Shown piece by piece: positions 48,375 to 60,900 of a stretch of DNA of 64,000 bases (the first letter of the stretch is position 1; the number at the start of each line of letters is the position of its first letter). This DNA is from Bacteroidales bacterium. Lineage in GTDB: Bacteria; Bacteroidota; Bacteroidia; Bacteroidales; UBA3663. The translations under genes and the position numbers were made by a program. Under the pieces are notes generated by a model that was given only the letters and a program-made list of their open reading frames with translations, made no database searches and was not told the origin of the DNA. The DNA lies in assembly GCA_017561935.1 (NCBI GenBank), contig JAFZBE010000065.1, forward strand, positions 1 to 64,000, given 5' to 3'.

Positions 48375-49703
48375 ATGTCCAAAACCTTCCATCCTCTTTT
48401 GCTACTTCTCACTTGTGCGCTCTTCGGGGGCTGCACTCGCCCCACTGACTTTGTCGTTGATCTGAGTGGCGAGTGGGAGGTGCGACTCGATAGTCCCGAG
48501 GCTGAGCCGCAGGTCATCCAGTTACCTGGTATCACCGACATGGCAGGCATTGACACGGCCGACACGCTGCAGCCTCGTCTCGAGGAGCCGCAGGGCCAGC
48601 AACGTGAGGCCTATTACACTCGTTTGTTCGAAGTGAAGAAGAAGATGGCCGACAAGCCGTTGGAACTCATCTTCGAACGCGTGCTTTGGAAGAGCACCAT
48701 CCTCATCGATGGTCAGCCCGTCGAGGCACTCGACTACACCAACGAAAGCCTCGTCACACCTCATCGCTATGCTTTACCGCGAGGACTTGCTGCAGGACAG
48801 CATATCATTCAGGTTTGTGTCGCCTCGCAGGCCCAGTGGAACGGCATCATGGGCATGATGGAGTTGCGTGCCCTGCCCGAAGTCAGCATCGATAGGATGG
48901 AGGTCTATCCCGATGCCTCGCTCAGGCATCTCGATGTGGTGCTCACTGTCACCAATCATACTTCCGAGTTTCAGAATGCCTATCTGATGCTGATCACTTC
49001 GCCCAGGGGGCAGGCTTCCGAGATGTGGCCTTCCTCCCCCGTTCAGGAGACACTTGAACCAGGCACCACCACGCTCACCATGAGTTGCAATCTCCCCGCT
49101 CGAACCCCACGTTGGTCCGAGGCACATCCCGATCTGTTATGTGTCGGGGCAAGTTTGGAGACCAAGGAAGGCATCACCGAGACGGTGGTCAATGTGGGCC
49201 TTCGCCAGATTGAAACGCGCGATGGAAAATTGTTCGTCAATGACGAACCCGTCACTCTTCGTGGCTCGCACGATCACTTCTCCTCGCACACAATCTACTC
49301 AACTACCGACAAGGCAGGTTGGACTAAGGTGTTTGAAGATGCCAAGGAACAGGGTCTCAATCATCTGAGTTTCCGTTCGTGGTGTCCACCCGATGCAGCC
49401 TTCGAGGTGGCAGACGAGATGGGCTTCTACCTCGGTGTCGAACTTCCCGTCTGGTCCACTAACACGGGCAGCGCTTCTGCGGCCTATGACTACCTGCTTC
49501 ACGAATACGAGAACATCATCCGCACCTACGGCAACCATCCGTCGTTCTGTATGCTCAGTGTGGGGGACGAGTCGCTGTACGACATCGACTTCCTCAATGC
49601 CTTCGTGGCCGACATGAAGGTGCGCGATCCGCGTCATCTCTACTCCCTCTATAATACCCGCATCGAAGTGAAGCACCAGGGCGCCACATCGATTTACGAA
49701 TAG
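48375..49703 (+). CDS. Truncated GH2-family lipoprotein
   Basis: The 442 residues have a lipoprotein signal (LLTCALFGGC), a sugar-binding jelly roll (LSGEWEVRLDSPE, LPGITDMAG, AYYTRLFEVKK), an Ig domain, and the first half of a GH2-like barrel (FVNDEPVTLRGSHDHF, LNHLSFRSWCPPDAAFEVADEMGFYL, HPSFCMLSVGDESL with a possible acid/base Glu). It then stops at IEVKHQGATSIYE, where relatives of this type continue for several hundred residues with the nucleophile half. No remainder was found in the next 240 bp in any frame. It is therefore probably a decayed or shortened gene. It lies 40 bp after the GH2 above. Confidence 0.75.
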   Translation: MSKTFHPLLLLLTCALFGGCTRPTDFVVDLSGEWEVRLDSPEAEPQVIQLPGITDMAGIDTADTLQPRLEEPQGQQREAYYTRLFEVKKKMADKPLELIFERVLWKSTILIDGQPVEALDYTNESLVTPHRYALPRGLAAGQHIIQVCVASQAQWNGIMGMMELRALPEVSIDRMEVYPDASLRHLDVVLTVTNHTSEFQNAYLMLITSPRGQASEMWPSSPVQETLEPGTTTLTMSCNLPARTPRWSEAHPDLLCVGASLETKEGITETVVNVGLRQIETRDGKLFVNDEPVTLRGSHDHFSSHTIYSTTDKAGWTKVFEDAKEQGLNHLSFRSWCPPDAAFEVADEMGFYLGVELPVWSTNTGSASAAYDYLLHEYENIIRTYGNHPSFCMLSVGDESLYDIDFLNAFVADMKVRDPRHLYSLYNTRIEVKHQGATSIYE

Positions 49704-49749
49704 CGCGTCACACAAGGAGAATAAGCCATCTTTTGGTGTAAATTGAAGA

Positions 49750-49805
49750 TTTGGTGTACAGAATCTGTATAGCCCATTTGGAGTATGCCGATTCAGTACA
49801 CCAAA
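49750..49805. other. Large inverted repeat with TTTGGTGTAC arms
   Basis: TTTGGTGTAC-A-GAATC and GATTC-A-GTACACCAAA form 16-nt arms with one A-A mismatch around a 24-nt loop. A third TTTGGTGTA lies at 49733. It could be an mRNA hairpin ending the plus-strand GH2 pair or the relic of an insertion. Confidence 0.6.
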
Positions 49806-49819
49806 ACTGTATGCTGATA

Positions 49820-49864
49820 TATAAAAAGGTGTGTCGATTATCTCTCACAGACTATCGACACACC
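49820..49864 (-). terminator. Terminator of the GH3-SusCD-CE1 operon
   Basis: GGTGTGTCGAT pairs with ATCGACACACC; on the minus strand the stem is followed by TTTTTATAT. It lies about 85 bp beyond the last GH3 gene. Confidence 0.85.
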
Positions 49865-49946
49865 TCACACACATATTTATGAATTAACTAACCTGTTGGT
49901 TTATAAACTTCCACAAATCAAATAGATTGTATAATACATAAACCTA

Positions 49947-52295
49947 TCAGTCAATGAACGGAACAGTCTTAAGTACATCGCTGACCTTACGAATCGATGC
50001 TTCGATATCGACTGTAGCATTAGCACGAATGTCGCGGCTGGATGCGCCAATCTGAAGCTTGTAGGTGCCTGGATCGACTACCCATGCGGATTGTGCTTCG
50101 TCGAACGATGCAAGGTCGTCGGCTGCAAACCGAAGCGTAACGGTCTCGGTTGCACCGGGTGCCAGCGATGAGGTCTTGGCAAATGCCTTGAGCTCCTGTG
50201 CAGGCTTGTCGAGTGTGCCGGCGGGTGCCGTGGCATATAGCTCGACAACCTCCTTGGCGCTCATGTTGCCGGTGTTCTTTACGTCAACGGTCACTACCAC
50301 ATCCCTGCCATCGCGAGCCACTTTGGCTTCACCATATTCGAAGGTGGCGTAAGAGAGACCATAGCCGAAGGGATAGCTCACCTGCAGCTTCTCCTTGTCG
50401 AACCAGCGATAGCCCACGTAGATGCCTTCGCGATAGTTGGTGTAGTCGTAGGTTTCGCGAGGATCCTGCTTCTCGGCCTCAGTGCCCATGAAGGTGCTCA
50501 GGTCGAGCTTAAACTGCTCGGCACGCGGGAAGTTCTTGCTCGATGCATGGTCGTTGAAGTTGAGCGGCCACGTCATGGTGAGTTTGCCCGAAGGACTTAC
50601 CTTGCCAGTGAGGACATCGGCCACGGAGTTGCCGCCTTCCTGTCCAGCCTGCCATGCGAGGAGCACGGCATCGGGGATGTTCTTCCAAGATGCTGTTTCA
50701 ATCACGCCACCGATGTTGAGCACGACGATGGCCTTCTTACCTGCTGCCTGGAAGGCACGCGATACGGTCTGGATGAGCTTCTGCTCTTCTTTCGAGAGGT
50801 TGAAGTTATCGACGGTGCGGTCGAGGAACTCGCCCGAGATACGTCCGAGGGTGATGATGGCCACGTCGTTGGCCTTGACGGCAGCTGCCAGCTGTGCTGC
50901 ACTCGGGATGATCTCGGCGGGGAGCGGCTGTGGCAGGAAAGCCGACAGAATATTCTTATTGGGATCGGCTGCTGCTGCAGCGGCCTTATCAGCCTCTACT
51001 TTGGCTTTGTAGTCAGCATAGAGTTTCTCGATCTTGGCATCGGTGTTGATGCCTACGTTCTTGAGGCCATCGACGAGCGATACGGTGTAGGCGCGATTGA
51101 CGTTGCCTGAGCCTGTTCCACCTGCGATGAAGTCATAGGAGGTGACGCCAAAGAGGGCGGCATTCTTGACCTTGTCGGAGAGTGGCAGTGCCTGACGACG
51201 GTTCTCGAGCAGCACCATGCCTTCGCTGGCGCTCTGACGTGTCACAGCTGCATGTGCCTCAAGGTCGGGCTTGTTGCTGTACTGATAGCCCTTGAAGCGT
51301 GGCGTGCGCACGATATATTGAAGGATACGCTTGACGTTGCGGTCGATGTCCTTCATGTCGAGCTTGCCAGCGTTGGCATCGTCGATGATCTGGTGATACT
51401 GGCTGGGACGTCCAGGCTGCAGCATGTCGTTGCCGGCATGCATCTGGGCTGCGGCATCCTTGCCACCATACCAGTCGGTCATGACCACGCCCTTGTACCC
51501 CCAGTCGCCGCGAAGGATGGTTTCAACGAGTTCTTCGCTCTCGGAGGTGTAGGTGCCGTTGATCTTGTTGTAAGAGGTCATGATAGTCCAGGGGTCGGAC
51601 TCATTGACGGTGATCTCGAAGGGCTTGAGGTAGATCTCGCGGATGGCACGTGTCGGGATGACAGCGTTGTTGCCAGTGCGGTTGGTCTCCTGGTTATTGA
51701 ATGCGAAGTGCTTCACCGATGTTCCGACGCCATTGGCCTGTACGCCACGTACGTAGGCAGCGGCGGTCTTGCCGGCTACGAGGGGATCTTCGGAGTAGTA
51801 TTCGAAGTTGCGGCCGTTGAGCGGGTTGCGATGAATGTTCTCGGCAGGAGCGAGCAGCACGTCGGCACCATATTCGAGCACCTCGTTGCCCATGGCTTTA
51901 CCTACCTCTTCGACGAGCTCCTGGTTCCAGGTGCTTGCCAATAGGGTGCCGATGGGGAAGTGGGTGCAGTAGTAGGTCTGGTCATCACCCTCACGAGTGG
52001 GGTTAATGCGGAGACCGGCAGGACCATCGGCCAGCACGGTGGCGGGAATGCCGAGCCGTGCAATGGAGTGAGTCGAGCCGGCTGCACCAGGCACCAGTTC
52101 GGCCTGAGCGCCGATAGTAGCGGAGAGGCCTTCTTCGCCCGAATCCATGCCCACACCCGTGATGAGTGCGGCCTTCTCTTCAAGCGTCATGGCTGCGACG
52201 ATCTTGTCGATGTTGTTCTCGTTCAACTTAAGTTCCTTTTTCCCGCAGCTGGCCAGCAGGAGCGTAGCGGCTGCGGCGATGATGAGTTTTTTCAT
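49947..52295 (-). CDS. GH3 beta-glucosidase/beta-xylosidase-type lipoprotein
   Basis: A retaining exo-beta-glycosidase of 782 residues. The lipobox is in LLLASCGKK. The N-terminal barrel holds LADGPAGLRINP, GTSVKHFAFNNQETNR and the nucleophile Asp in GVVMTDWYGGKD. The second domain follows (GVTSYDFIAGGTGSGNV), then a C-terminal fibronectin-III-like domain (VKNTGNMSAKEVVELYATAP). A second GH3 (61154) starts the same operon and is similar in layout. It is last in the operon, 24 bp after a CE1 gene, with a terminator behind it. Sequence alone does not fix glucosidase versus xylosidase. Confidence 0.93.
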   Translation of the reverse strand: MKKLIIAAAATLLLASCGKKELKLNENNIDKIVAAMTLEEKAALITGVGMDSGEEGLSATIGAQAELVPGAAGSTHSIARLGIPATVLADGPAGLRINPTREGDDQTYYCTHFPIGTLLASTWNQELVEEVGKAMGNEVLEYGADVLLAPAENIHRNPLNGRNFEYYSEDPLVAGKTAAAYVRGVQANGVGTSVKHFAFNNQETNRTGNNAVIPTRAIREIYLKPFEITVNESDPWTIMTSYNKINGTYTSESEELVETILRGDWGYKGVVMTDWYGGKDAAAQMHAGNDMLQPGRPSQYHQIIDDANAGKLDMKDIDRNVKRILQYIVRTPRFKGYQYSNKPDLEAHAAVTRQSASEGMVLLENRRQALPLSDKVKNAALFGVTSYDFIAGGTGSGNVNRAYTVSLVDGLKNVGINTDAKIEKLYADYKAKVEADKAAAAAADPNKNILSAFLPQPLPAEIIPSAAQLAAAVKANDVAIITLGRISGEFLDRTVDNFNLSKEEQKLIQTVSRAFQAAGKKAIVVLNIGGVIETASWKNIPDAVLLAWQAGQEGGNSVADVLTGKVSPSGKLTMTWPLNFNDHASSKNFPRAEQFKLDLSTFMGTEAEKQDPRETYDYTNYREGIYVGYRWFDKEKLQVSYPFGYGLSYATFEYGEAKVARDGRDVVVTVDVKNTGNMSAKEVVELYATAPAGTLDKPAQELKAFAKTSSLAPGATETVTLRFAADDLASFDEAQSAWVVDPGTYKLQIGASSRDIRANATVDIEASIRKVSDVLKTVPFID

Positions 52296-52319
52296 AAGTA
52301 AGGGGAGGGTAAAAGGGGC

Positions 52320-53561
52320 TTATTTGAAAATCTTTTGGGTAAATTCGATGAAGTAGGTACGCCAATTACGCCAGATGTGTCCGCCCTCGGTCTCGCGATA
52401 AACCACGGGATAACCCTTCTCGTCCATGTACTTGAGGAATCCGTCGTTGGCCTCCTTGAGGAAGTCGGTCTTGCCGATAGCCACGTAATATAGGTAGGGA
52501 CGGTTCTTTGGAGCGAAGAGGTTGGCCATCTGCTGGTCGAAGTTCGCATAGACGGGGCTTCCGCCAGGTTCATCCTTGCCACGACGACCATCGCCTGCAC
52601 TGGCACCCGAGAAGAGTCCGATGTAGCCATACTGTCCGGCATAGTACTTGGAGATATGCTCAGAGTGGAACGAGCCCATCGAGAGTCCGGCAATGGCACG
52701 ATGGCGCTTGTCGTTGATGGTGCGGAAGTTCTTCTCGACATACTTGCGAACGTCGGGGAACGACAACTCGAAGGCAGCTTCCTTCATGCCTGGTTTAACG
52801 CCACCCATCACCATTTCGGGCTGACGGAAACCTCCGGCCTGCTCGCCGGGAGCCGACGTCTCGTAGGCATTGCCATTGGTCATCACGACGATCATCGGCT
52901 CGGCTTTGCCTGAAGCAATGAGGTTGTCGAGGATCTGGGTGACGCGGCCCTGGGTGTACCATGCCTCTTCGTCACCGCCACTTCCATGAAGGAGGTAGAA
53001 GACGGGATACTTCTTGCTCGATGTCTCGTAACCAGCTGGGGTATAGACGGTGAGACGGCGCTTCATCCCGAGTGTGGGGCTGTCGTACCAGCACTTGCGT
53101 ACAGTGCCATGGGGTACGTCGTTGACCGAGAACAGATCGCCCTGGTCGCCTGGCTCGCGGGTGATGATGAAGTAGTTAGTGAGCGTCTTGACGTCGCGGT
53201 TGACATAGACGTTCTGCAGGTCGAGCTGTTTCTGTCCGTCAACGACGAAGTTGTAGCAGTAGTAGTTCGCCTCGAGTGGCTCGGGTGTGGTGTATTCCCA
53301 GACACCGTCCTTACCTTCCTTGAGGTCGGCAGGTACGCTCACCGCCCACTTGCCCTGCGGGGTATCGATGAGTTGTTCGGGCAGGAAATCGCCACTCACC
53401 TTGACGCTGACAGCCTTGGGGGCATAGAGGCGGAAGGTGACGGTGTTGTCGGGGTGAATCTCGGGCGATACAATGTTGCTGCCGCCGAAGAGAGCCTGTT
53501 GAGCGGAGGCTCCCATGGTGGTGAGGAGTATTGCCGAGAGGGTTAATAACGTTTTCTTCAT
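52320..53561 (-). CDS. CE1-type esterase with N-terminal Ig/CBM48-like domain (copy 1)
   Basis: Such enzymes cleave feruloyl or acetyl esters on plant glycans. The 413-residue protein has a signal peptide ending ASAQQ. The E-set domain (~25-135: [31 protein letters not shown]) resembles CBM48. The esterase D domain contains [30 protein letters not shown], the nucleophile Ser in IAGLSMGSFHS, Asp probably in AIGKTDF, and His in [10 protein letters not shown]. It is one of three tandem paralogues, only 6 bp after the next one. Confidence 0.9.
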   Translation of the reverse strand: MKKTLLTLSAILLTTMGASAQQALFGGSNIVSPEIHPDNTVTFRLYAPKAVSVKVSGDFLPEQLIDTPQGKWAVSVPADLKEGKDGVWEYTTPEPLEANYYCYNFVVDGQKQLDLQNVYVNRDVKTLTNYFIITREPGDQGDLFSVNDVPHGTVRKCWYDSPTLGMKRRLTVYTPAGYETSSKKYPVFYLLHGSGGDEEAWYTQGRVTQILDNLIASGKAEPMIVVMTNGNAYETSAPGEQAGGFRQPEMVMGGVKPGMKEAAFELSFPDVRKYVEKNFRTINDKRHRAIAGLSMGSFHSEHISKYYAGQYGYIGLFSGASAGDGRRGKDEPGGSPVYANFDQQMANLFAPKNRPYLYYVAIGKTDFLKEANDGFLKYMDEKGYPVVYRETEGGHIWRNWRTYFIEFTQKIFK

Positions 53562-53567
53562 ATTCTA

Positions 53568-54797
<1,230 letters not shown>

Positions 54798-54807
54798 TCA
54801 ATGTGAC

Positions 54808-54925
54808 TTTTTCTTAACGCGAATTATCATGAATTTACATGAATTATTTAACTAAAATGTGTGCAAAGATGCATACTGAAAAATTAACGTTAATTCGTGA
54901 TAATTCGAGTTCAGTTACTTATCAA
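54808..54925. repeat. AT-rich short-period repeat between CE1 copies 2 and 3
   Basis: CGAATTATCATGAATT, TACATGAATTATT, AATTAACGTTAATTCG and TGATAATTCGAG recur at 10-11 bp spacing in a gap without genes. Related words fill the gap at 11955-12045. Confidence 0.6.
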
Positions 54926-54955
54926 TTAACAATTGTCGGCTTGAACAGACCCTTA

Positions 54956-56200
<1,245 letters not shown>

Positions 56201-56246
56201 TTATATATTGACGGTTTCCGGATTAATATTATTCTGCTACGGCCGC

Positions 56247-56279
56247 AAGGGGGCCCCCGCCGAAGCGGGAGACTCCTTT
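56247..56279 (-). other. GC-rich hairpin between susD and the first esterase
   Basis: On the minus strand CCCGC-TTCG-GCGGG with an outer AAGG/CCTT pairing. There is no U-run, so it is more likely an mRNA-stabilising or processing stem than a terminator. It could keep susC-susD mRNA more abundant than that of the downstream enzymes. Confidence 0.55.
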
Positions 56280-56303
56280 AGCCGATAAGTTTTCGGGAAG
56301 GGA

Positions 56304-57923
56304 TTACTCTCCCCAACCGGGGTTCTGTTTGATGTTTTCGTTCATCTGTACCTCCTTGAACGGGATCGGGAGAAGCTCATGCTTTCCAGTCTTGTAGCCG
56401 TACTTCGAGGGGTCGTTGTTAGCCTTGGTGTCCCAGATTATGCCGTCAGGGCCTGTCGATGGGATCTTCTCGCCCTGCTTAGCGAGGATGTCTTTGGCGA
56501 TGCCCCAACGCTGGATGTCCTGGTAGCGTACACCTTCGCCGCAAAGCTCGCAGCGCTTCTCGATCTGGATGTCGGCCAATGTGCAGGAAGCGAGGTCGGG
56601 CTCGCCGGCACGACGACGTACACAGTTCAGATACTCTGTAGCCTTGGCATTGTTGGACTGAACGTAAGCCTCTGCGCCAAGCAGATAAACCTCGGCAAGA
56701 CGCATCCAACGATAATTGTTGGTGTAAGACATGGGGGCGTAGCCACCAGGGTTCTGGGTGTCGGAGCCTGAACGCCACTTCCACATGAAGAGGTCCTCAA
56801 CGCCGTAGAAGATGCCTGATATCTTGAGACCAAGCTCCTCCTCGAGCTGGGCAGAGGTCTTCAAGGTCTGGCAGAGACGCAGACCGTCCTTGCCCTCGAG
56901 TTTCACGAAGTCCTCATAAAGAGTGCTTTGCGGGTTATAGAAGCCATAGTCCTGACCCGAGTAGTAGCTGGAGAGAGTATGATCGACGTCATTACCATAG
57001 TGGAAGCCCGAGAAGTCGAAGTATTGGGCGCGCCAACGCAACATACATCCGGTGAATGCGATAATCCAGTTGCTTGGGTCATTGCACTGCTGGCTTTCGA
57101 AGATGCTCTCGCAGTTGTTCTTTGCACGGTTCTGGATGACGTTCTCGTAACGCTCGTCAGCTGGACGGCCAGGGCCGCCATAGAGTGCATAGTTTTTGTT
57201 GCTGAGCACCTGATCGAACTGAGCGCCTGCCGAAGCGGCATCGCCGTCCCACAGATAAGCCTTGCCAAGGAGAGCCTGGGCAAATGCCTTGCTTACACGC
57301 CACTGGTCGGCGTCGCCCTCGATGCTCCTCTTCTCATAGAGTTTACCGGAGCTGATGGCCTCGCTGAGGTCCTTCTGGATGAACTTGTAGATCTCGCTGC
57401 GGGGAACATTGGGCTGAGCATATTCGGAAGGAGCAAGCACGTGGTCGAAGCAGGGCACGTCGCCCCACATCGAAGCAAGCTCGAAGTAGAACAGGCCACG
57501 GAAGACCTTTGCCTCGGCACGGGCACGGTCGCCTACCGATGACTTGCCTTCGGGCACACGGTCGAGGATGATGTTGCAGCGGTTGATGCCGGTGTAGTAG
57601 CCCGAGAACCACGACAGGATAGTGCTATGATCGGCCGAGAAACGATACTCGTTGAGCTGCTCGAGGCCACCATTGTCGCCGCGCTGGCCGCCACCGCACC
57701 AGAAGTCGCCGTCGAGCACCGCCTTGTTGGTGAATGAACCAAGACCCATCGACAAAGCCTGCTGGTAGCATTCAACGACACCAGCCTCGATCTGCTCGTC
57801 GGTATCATAATAGGTCTCGTAGTTCTGTACACCATGCTGATCGATCTCAAGGTTGTCGGTGCAGGCAGTGGTGCCACCCATCACCAGACAAGCCAATAGC
57901 ATAGATTTATAATTCAGTTTCAT
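56304..57923 (-). CDS. susD: SusD-like glycan-binding surface lipoprotein (esterase locus)
   Basis: The 539-residue protein has a lipoprotein signal (LLACLVMGGTTAC), the N-terminal FRGLFYFELASMWGDVPCFDHV pattern, LAEVYLLGAEAYVQSNN with VRRRAGEPDL, and a C-terminal PIPFKEVQMNENIKQNPGW, all typical of SusD/RagB. It starts 30 bp after its susC. Its ligand is unknown; the esterases and GH3 enzymes of the operon suggest an esterified plant glycan fragment. Confidence 0.96.
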   Translation of the reverse strand: MKLNYKSMLLACLVMGGTTACTDNLEIDQHGVQNYETYYDTDEQIEAGVVECYQQALSMGLGSFTNKAVLDGDFWCGGGQRGDNGGLEQLNEYRFSADHSTILSWFSGYYTGINRCNIILDRVPEGKSSVGDRARAEAKVFRGLFYFELASMWGDVPCFDHVLAPSEYAQPNVPRSEIYKFIQKDLSEAISSGKLYEKRSIEGDADQWRVSKAFAQALLGKAYLWDGDAASAGAQFDQVLSNKNYALYGGPGRPADERYENVIQNRAKNNCESIFESQQCNDPSNWIIAFTGCMLRWRAQYFDFSGFHYGNDVDHTLSSYYSGQDYGFYNPQSTLYEDFVKLEGKDGLRLCQTLKTSAQLEEELGLKISGIFYGVEDLFMWKWRSGSDTQNPGGYAPMSYTNNYRWMRLAEVYLLGAEAYVQSNNAKATEYLNCVRRRAGEPDLASCTLADIQIEKRCELCGEGVRYQDIQRWGIAKDILAKQGEKIPSTGPDGIIWDTKANNDPSKYGYKTGKHELLPIPFKEVQMNENIKQNPGWGE

Positions 57924-57953
57924 TGTATTCTGTTTTTATATATTACTAAATTA

Positions 57954-60900
57954 TTAGAATGTAATGCTTGCGCCAAGGACAAGCTTCTTGGAGGTTGGGA
58001 ACACACCCTTGTCGAGGCCCATCGAGCTTCCAGTACCGGTGGTCTCGGGGTCGAAGCCGGGATAGCTGGTGAAGGTGAAGAAGTCTTCGAGTGAACCGTA
58101 GATACGCATGTTGCTGATGAAGGCCTTGCTGAGCCAAGCCTTTGGCAGGCTGTAGCCGAGTTGGATCTGCTTGATCTTGAAGTAAGAGCCGTCGTAAACC
58201 ATAGCGTCGGACGTCAGGTAATTGTCGTAATCAGTGGCACCGGCACGCGGCTTGGTGCCATTGCGGTTGCTCTCGGTCCAACGATTGTTGGTGAACTCGG
58301 TCAGACGGTTGGTCGGGTAGTCGGCACGGTTGATGAGGCAGTAGATGTCGTTGCCCATAGCGCCTGAACCGAACATGATGAAGTCAAAGCCCTTCCAGGA
58401 AGCATTCAGGGTGATACCGTAGTTGACGGTAGCCATGCCCTTGCCGATCTCGGTCTTGTCCTCAGGACCGATCGTGCCATCGCCGCTCACGTCGTAGAAC
58501 TCGGGGTTTCCGGTCTCGCTGTTGACACCCTTGAACTTATATCCATAGAAGTACCATGCGGGATGTCCTACCTCGAAGCGGGTCACGGAACCGCTCGTGT
58601 GGAAGGAGGCGCCATCGATACCGTCGCTGAGTGACGGGTGGATGTAGGTAACCTCGTTCTTGAGTGTCGAGAGGTTAGCGCGAACGCCCCAGTGGAAGTC
58701 CTTGCCGATCTGGTCTTGCCAGCCGAGCTCAAACTCGAAGCCTTCGTTCTTGATGTCACCAGCGTTGATGGGTGGTGCGTCGAGACCAGTGATGTAGGAA
58801 GAAGCTGCACCGGTCACGATGAGGTCCTTGGTGCTCTTGCGGTACCAGTCGAAGGTGAACGACAGACGGTTCTTTAGGAAGCGTGCGTCGAGGCCGACGT
58901 TGGTCTGCTCGGAGGTTTCCCACTTCAGCTCAGGGTTTTCAGCCGATGAAGGAGCATAGGTGTAAATATAACCGAAGTCTGCATCATTAGGATGAGAAGC
59001 ATAGGCGCCCGATGATTGAATGGTTGTAGCATACAAGTAGTTGCCGAGGGAGGCAATCGAACCATTCTGGCCCCAAGAAGCACGAACCTTCAGGAAGTCG
59101 AGCCATGCTCGGGTGCCCTCCATGAACTTCTCCTGCGAGATGGTGTAACCGAGGGATACGCCATTAAAGTAGCCCCAACGGTTGTCGATAGGCAGGATGG
59201 AGCTGTCGGCTGCGTCAGCACGGAAGTTGTACTGAACGAGGTACTTGCCCTGATAGTCGTAGGAAGCACGGCCGAAGTAAGCGAGCTTGCGGATGTAAAC
59301 GGCTTCACCGCCCGATATGCTCTTGACTGAGGATGTGGTAGCGTAAGGAATGTACCAGAAGTTGGGATCGTCCTGCAATATACCATAGTCATCATTGCTG
59401 CCGTTGGTGCCACCCGATACGGCGAAGTTGCGGTTCTCGCTGTAGGAGCTACCGACCATGAGGCCGAGGTTGTGAACCTTGTTGAAGGTCTGGTTCCAGT
59501 TGGCGAAGTTCTCCCACTGATAATATACAGTGTTGCTGTCACCAGCACTGAGGTTAACGTAGTTCTGGTTCGACTTGGGGCTACCGTAGTAATCGCGGCT
59601 TACACCGTACGACTCGCTGTTGCTCATCTGATAGCTGAGGCGAGTGGTGATGACCACGTGTGGGATGGCTGTGAAGTTGAGCAGGGTGGTGCCGTTGATG
59701 TTGAACATGCGGTTCTTGGTGAACGAAGCAGCGCGCGAGATGAGCGGGTTGCAGCCTTCGAGGGTGACGTAAGGCGAAATGCCGTAGAAGGTGTTCTCGT
59801 CAGGACCATAAAGACGTGGACCAGTGCCGGCCTGCCAAGCATCGTAAGCGCGTTTCATATCTGAGGTCATGTCGTTCACGGTGTAGTAAGGCTTGGTCAA
59901 TGGGTCGAACTGGAGAGCGGTCAAGAAGGTTGAGCCGTATTCCGAGCCTTCACCTACGGATTGGATCTTCATGTGCGAGATCTGGTTGTTGGTGTTGAGC
60001 TCGAGCCATGGTTTGATCTTCCAAGTGGCATTGATCATGCCGGTAAGACGACGGAAGGTGTCGCTGTCGCCCTTCACGGTACCGTTGTTGTTGAGGAAAG
60101 AGGTCGATAAGTAGATCGAGCCCTTGTCGGAACCTGCCGAGAAGGTGAGGTTGTGGCGCTGCATGAGGCTCTTCTCGAAGAGTTCGTCCACCCAGTTGGT
60201 GCTGGTCTTGCCGTCCCAGTACTGGTCAACGAGGCTCTGTGAGATGTAGTTACTCTCCTTCACGTAGTAGTTGATAAACTCCTGGGAATCCATCAGCTCG
60301 GGCACCTTGGCAATGCTCTGGCGGGTGATCTGCACGTCGTACTTGATCTGGCCGTTGCCCTTACCTTTCTTGGTGGTGATAAGGATCACACCGTTACCTG
60401 CCGATGCACCGTAGATGGCTGCCGAAGCGCCGTCCTTCAGTACCTCCATTGACTCGATGTCGTTGGGGTCGATGCCGCGGATGCTCTTGGCAATACGTCC
60501 GTCGATGACGTAGAGAGGATCAGACGAACCGTTGGAACCGATACCACGGATGCGGACGGTGGGCTGTCCACCAGGGCTGGAAGAACCGGAGAGCTGAACG
60601 CCTGCGGTCTTGCCCTGCAGGGCCTGGGAAGCGTCGGTGATGGTACGGGCTTCCATGTCCTCACTCTTCACCGAGCTGACGGCACCGGTGAGTGAGCTCT
60701 TCTTCTGCACGCCGTAACCGATGACAACGGTCTCTTCGAGAAGCTTGTTGTCCTCTACGAGAGTGATTTTCATGCCGGTGGCGGCTTTCACGGTCTGGGT
60801 GGTGTAACCCACGAAGCTGAACTGCAGGTTGGCACCAGCCTTCACAGCAAGGTCGAAGTTGCCGTCCAGATCGGTCACAGTACCGTTCGTGGTTCCAAGT

